The notes under the pieces: generated by a model | Databases searched by the model: none | What the model was told of the DNA's origin: nothing | Seen by the model: only the letters and a program-made list of their open reading frames with translations | Position numbers and translations under genes: made by a program | In this document: positions 62,244 to 64,000 of the stretch, piece by piece | How positions within the stretch are numbered: position 1 is the first letter of the stretch | Layout of the letters: each line of letters starts with the position of its first letter | Assembly: GCF_040958095.1 (NCBI RefSeq) | Contig: NC_091233.1 | Span: 7,847,235 to 7,911,234 of the forward strand | Reading direction: 5' to 3' | Source of the DNA: Procambarus clarkii | Lineage: Eukaryota; Arthropoda; Malacostraca; Decapoda; Cambaridae | DNA length: 64,000 bases

Positions 62244-64000
62244 AGCTTAAATGTTACCTTAATTCCCTTCACACTTAACCATGGCTCATGAAACAAAAAC
62301 AATTAAGTTTCTTTCCTGGAATATTCGAAATGTTTATCTTCGGATAAATGACGTAATCTTGTATGCTAAAATGAGAGACGTGGATGTGATGTGTTTACAG
62401 GAACCATATACGTCCTCTACTATCAAGAAGGTCCCACCCAGGATACCTGGGTATATAGCATACAACAACGATATTGGTACTGGTTTACTAACGTATATTA
62501 AGAGTGGATTAATCTGTAAACTAATTAAAAATCACAGGAGTGATAGTATACATTATCAAAAATTCAAATTACAAACTGCAAATAGCCATTTCCTACTGTA
62601 TAACATATATGGACGATGTAGTGTACTTAAAGCAGACCTGCTACCGACACCTACAGGTAACACAGCTATGTTATGTATGGGTGACTTTAATGCTCGTCAC
62701 ACCGCTCTTGGTGATGTTCAGTGTAACAATAATTTAAGGGTCTTCTTGAAATACCTTAATGATCATAATATTACTGTGTATGATACTGATAAACAGACTC
62801 ATTTATTGGGGGGTAGGCTGGATTATGTGATTGAATACAGCCTAGTAGATAGCAACGTCAACGTTAAGCTCATCCCAGAACTAGTAAGTGATCATTTTGC
62901 AATATATTGTGAATACACTGTGGCGGTTATTAGGTCCAATCCTCATCCTAGAGTCAAAATTAACATTCCAGACAATCTTAAACAGCACTTTAAGGCTTAT
63001 GTACATAAGTGGTACACTGGGTATACACCTGTATCAGTGGACCACTTTTACAATGATCTTGTCAGCATCATTACCAGTTATTATGATACCTGGATTAAAT
63101 CAAGGAAAAAAAGAACACTCGTTATTCCTCATGGACAGAGGATCCTATTATTATTGCAGAGCTAAAGTGCTTCAGCTTGCTGACTCTTATAAACGAGACA
63201 AAACAACTGACAATTTACTTGCATTCCTTAATGCCAACAGAGATTTTCGCGAGCTTAAGGGTCAAGTTAAGGACACATATTGGGAACAATTCCTACAAGG
63301 TATCAATAGAACTACAACATTATCAGAAATTACCAAACCTTCAGCCCCAGTTCAGCTTCATCATACTCCTGCAGAATATGCTGACATGCTCAATGGTCTA
63401 GTGTCTCACAAATTTCTTCCTTACCCCCAGATATACAGCAGCATTTAAGACATACCAACATAAGCAGAAACTTTAATATTGAAATAGCACGCTCTTCACC
63501 AGATTTAACAGATCAGTTTTCTATAACCCCCTTTGAATTAAAGTCAGCATTAGAAAAACCTAAGCAAACTGCCCCTGGTGAGGATGGTATAACTTATAAC
63601 ACCTTCAGCTTACTGAATGATGTCCCTAGCCACCCTCTGCTTGACCTCTATCAAATGAGTCTCTCACAAGGTATCTTGCCAAAGAAATGGACACAAAGTC
63701 TCATAATACCAGTTCCTAAACCTAACTCTCAAAAATTCTGACCCATTTCCCTTACATCTTGCATGTGTAAAGTCTTGGAGAGAATTGTTCTCAATCGTGT
63801 CATGTTTCAGGTCAAAGAAAAACTGGCCCCAAACCTATATGGGTTCATGCCCAAGTGTAGCACACAAACATGCTTTGCTGAATATTTTGTAAACTCCCTG
63901 GATGGGACACAAGCAGCCTTTATTGACCTAAAGTCAGCTTTCGATGTAGCGAATGGTGAAATAATATTAGAGCAACTTGCTGAATTTGGAATCAAAGGTA
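62244..64000 (+). pseudogene. I-type LINE: AP endonuclease and start of RT (runs off the window)
   Basis: ATG at 62281 in a good context (ACCATGG). Endonuclease: FLSWNIRNVY (N contact residue), LQEPYTSS (catalytic E), GDFNARHTAL (D, N), GGRLDYVI and SDHFAIY (D, H), all catalytic motifs present; open to 63165. Then frames change near 63100-63150 (a short WTEDPIII piece lies in a third frame) and again near 63430. RT follows from about 63480: APGEDGITYN, PKKWTQSLIIPVPKPN, TGA at 63739-63741 in place of an Arg, PISLTSCMCKVLERIV, YGFMPKCSTQTCFAEYFV and AAFIDLKSAFDVANGE (first RT aspartate). The YxDD box and any RNase H lie beyond the window. Dead by the frameshifts and stop. Confidence 0.82.

Overview
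The window looks like repeat-rich, gene-poor nuclear DNA of an arthropod, most probably a decapod crustacean and perhaps a crayfish or lobster. The reasons are: tRNA-derived SINEs with a 'CCTGCCCGAAACGC' tail, LINE C-terminal fragments of the 'TLEDRR..GDMITTYK' type, arrays of the arthropod telomere motif (CCTAA/TTAGG) inside small inverted-repeat elements, long (TA)n tracts, and Ty3/Gypsy, Penelope-like and non-LTR retrotransposon relics. The taxonomic call is recall of family resemblance, not a search. I recognise no host protein-coding gene, tRNA gene, rRNA gene or CRISPR array.

Layout. 0-6.2 kb: broken Ty3/Gypsy material (RT-RNase H on +, integrase on +, gag on -, a candidate long LTR). 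6.2-12.6 kb: unannotated DNA with local duplications, a SINE and a 23-bp minisatellite. 12.7-16.6 kb: two degenerate copies of one LINE family (called LINE-A here). 17.3-20.0 kb: a 2.7-kb GGA/CCT minisatellite that switches strand bias once. 20.3-24.6 kb: non-coding block with a CCAAT/E2F-like cluster, an apparently perfect 794-bp tandem duplication and many TTAACGTAA motifs. 24.9-27 kb: LINE-A on the minus strand, split by an insertion. 27.3-28.7 kb: long inverted repeat around a LINE C-terminal fragment. 28.9-30.8 kb: 21-bp and 34-bp minisatellites. 31-35.7 kb: a SINE with a 66-nt A tail, an I-type LINE RNase H relic, a SINE-like head and a candidate solo LTR. 37.8-44.8 kb: the best-preserved LINE-A inserted in a palindromic repeat cluster, part of which recurs inverted at 61.0-62.2 kb. 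45-47 kb: a second TTACGTTAA-rich block with ETS-like motifs. 47-52 kb: (TA)n tracts carrying a zinc-knuckle plus nuclease-like retroelement C-terminus, six copies of a 392-bp MITE-like element and a Penelope-like GIY-YIG fragment. 52.4-59.1 kb: a complete, apparently very young LTR retrotransposon. 59.2-64 kb: a SINE, the inverted repeat arm and the 5' half of an I-type LINE that runs off the window.

The most notable object is the LTR element at 52371-59128. It has two 1745-bp LTRs with no difference in the parts compared, a 4-bp CATA target duplication, a tRNA-Arg-like primer site, a polypurine tract, and one long ORF encoding Gag and aspartic protease but no reverse transcriptase, RNase H or integrase. 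It is therefore probably a non-autonomous Gag-Pro element mobilised in trans. It sits inside a MITE copy whose two halves flank it.

The other connected story is parasitism between elements: the SINEs carry the same 3' tail as LINE-A, which suggests they are copied by LINE-A machinery.
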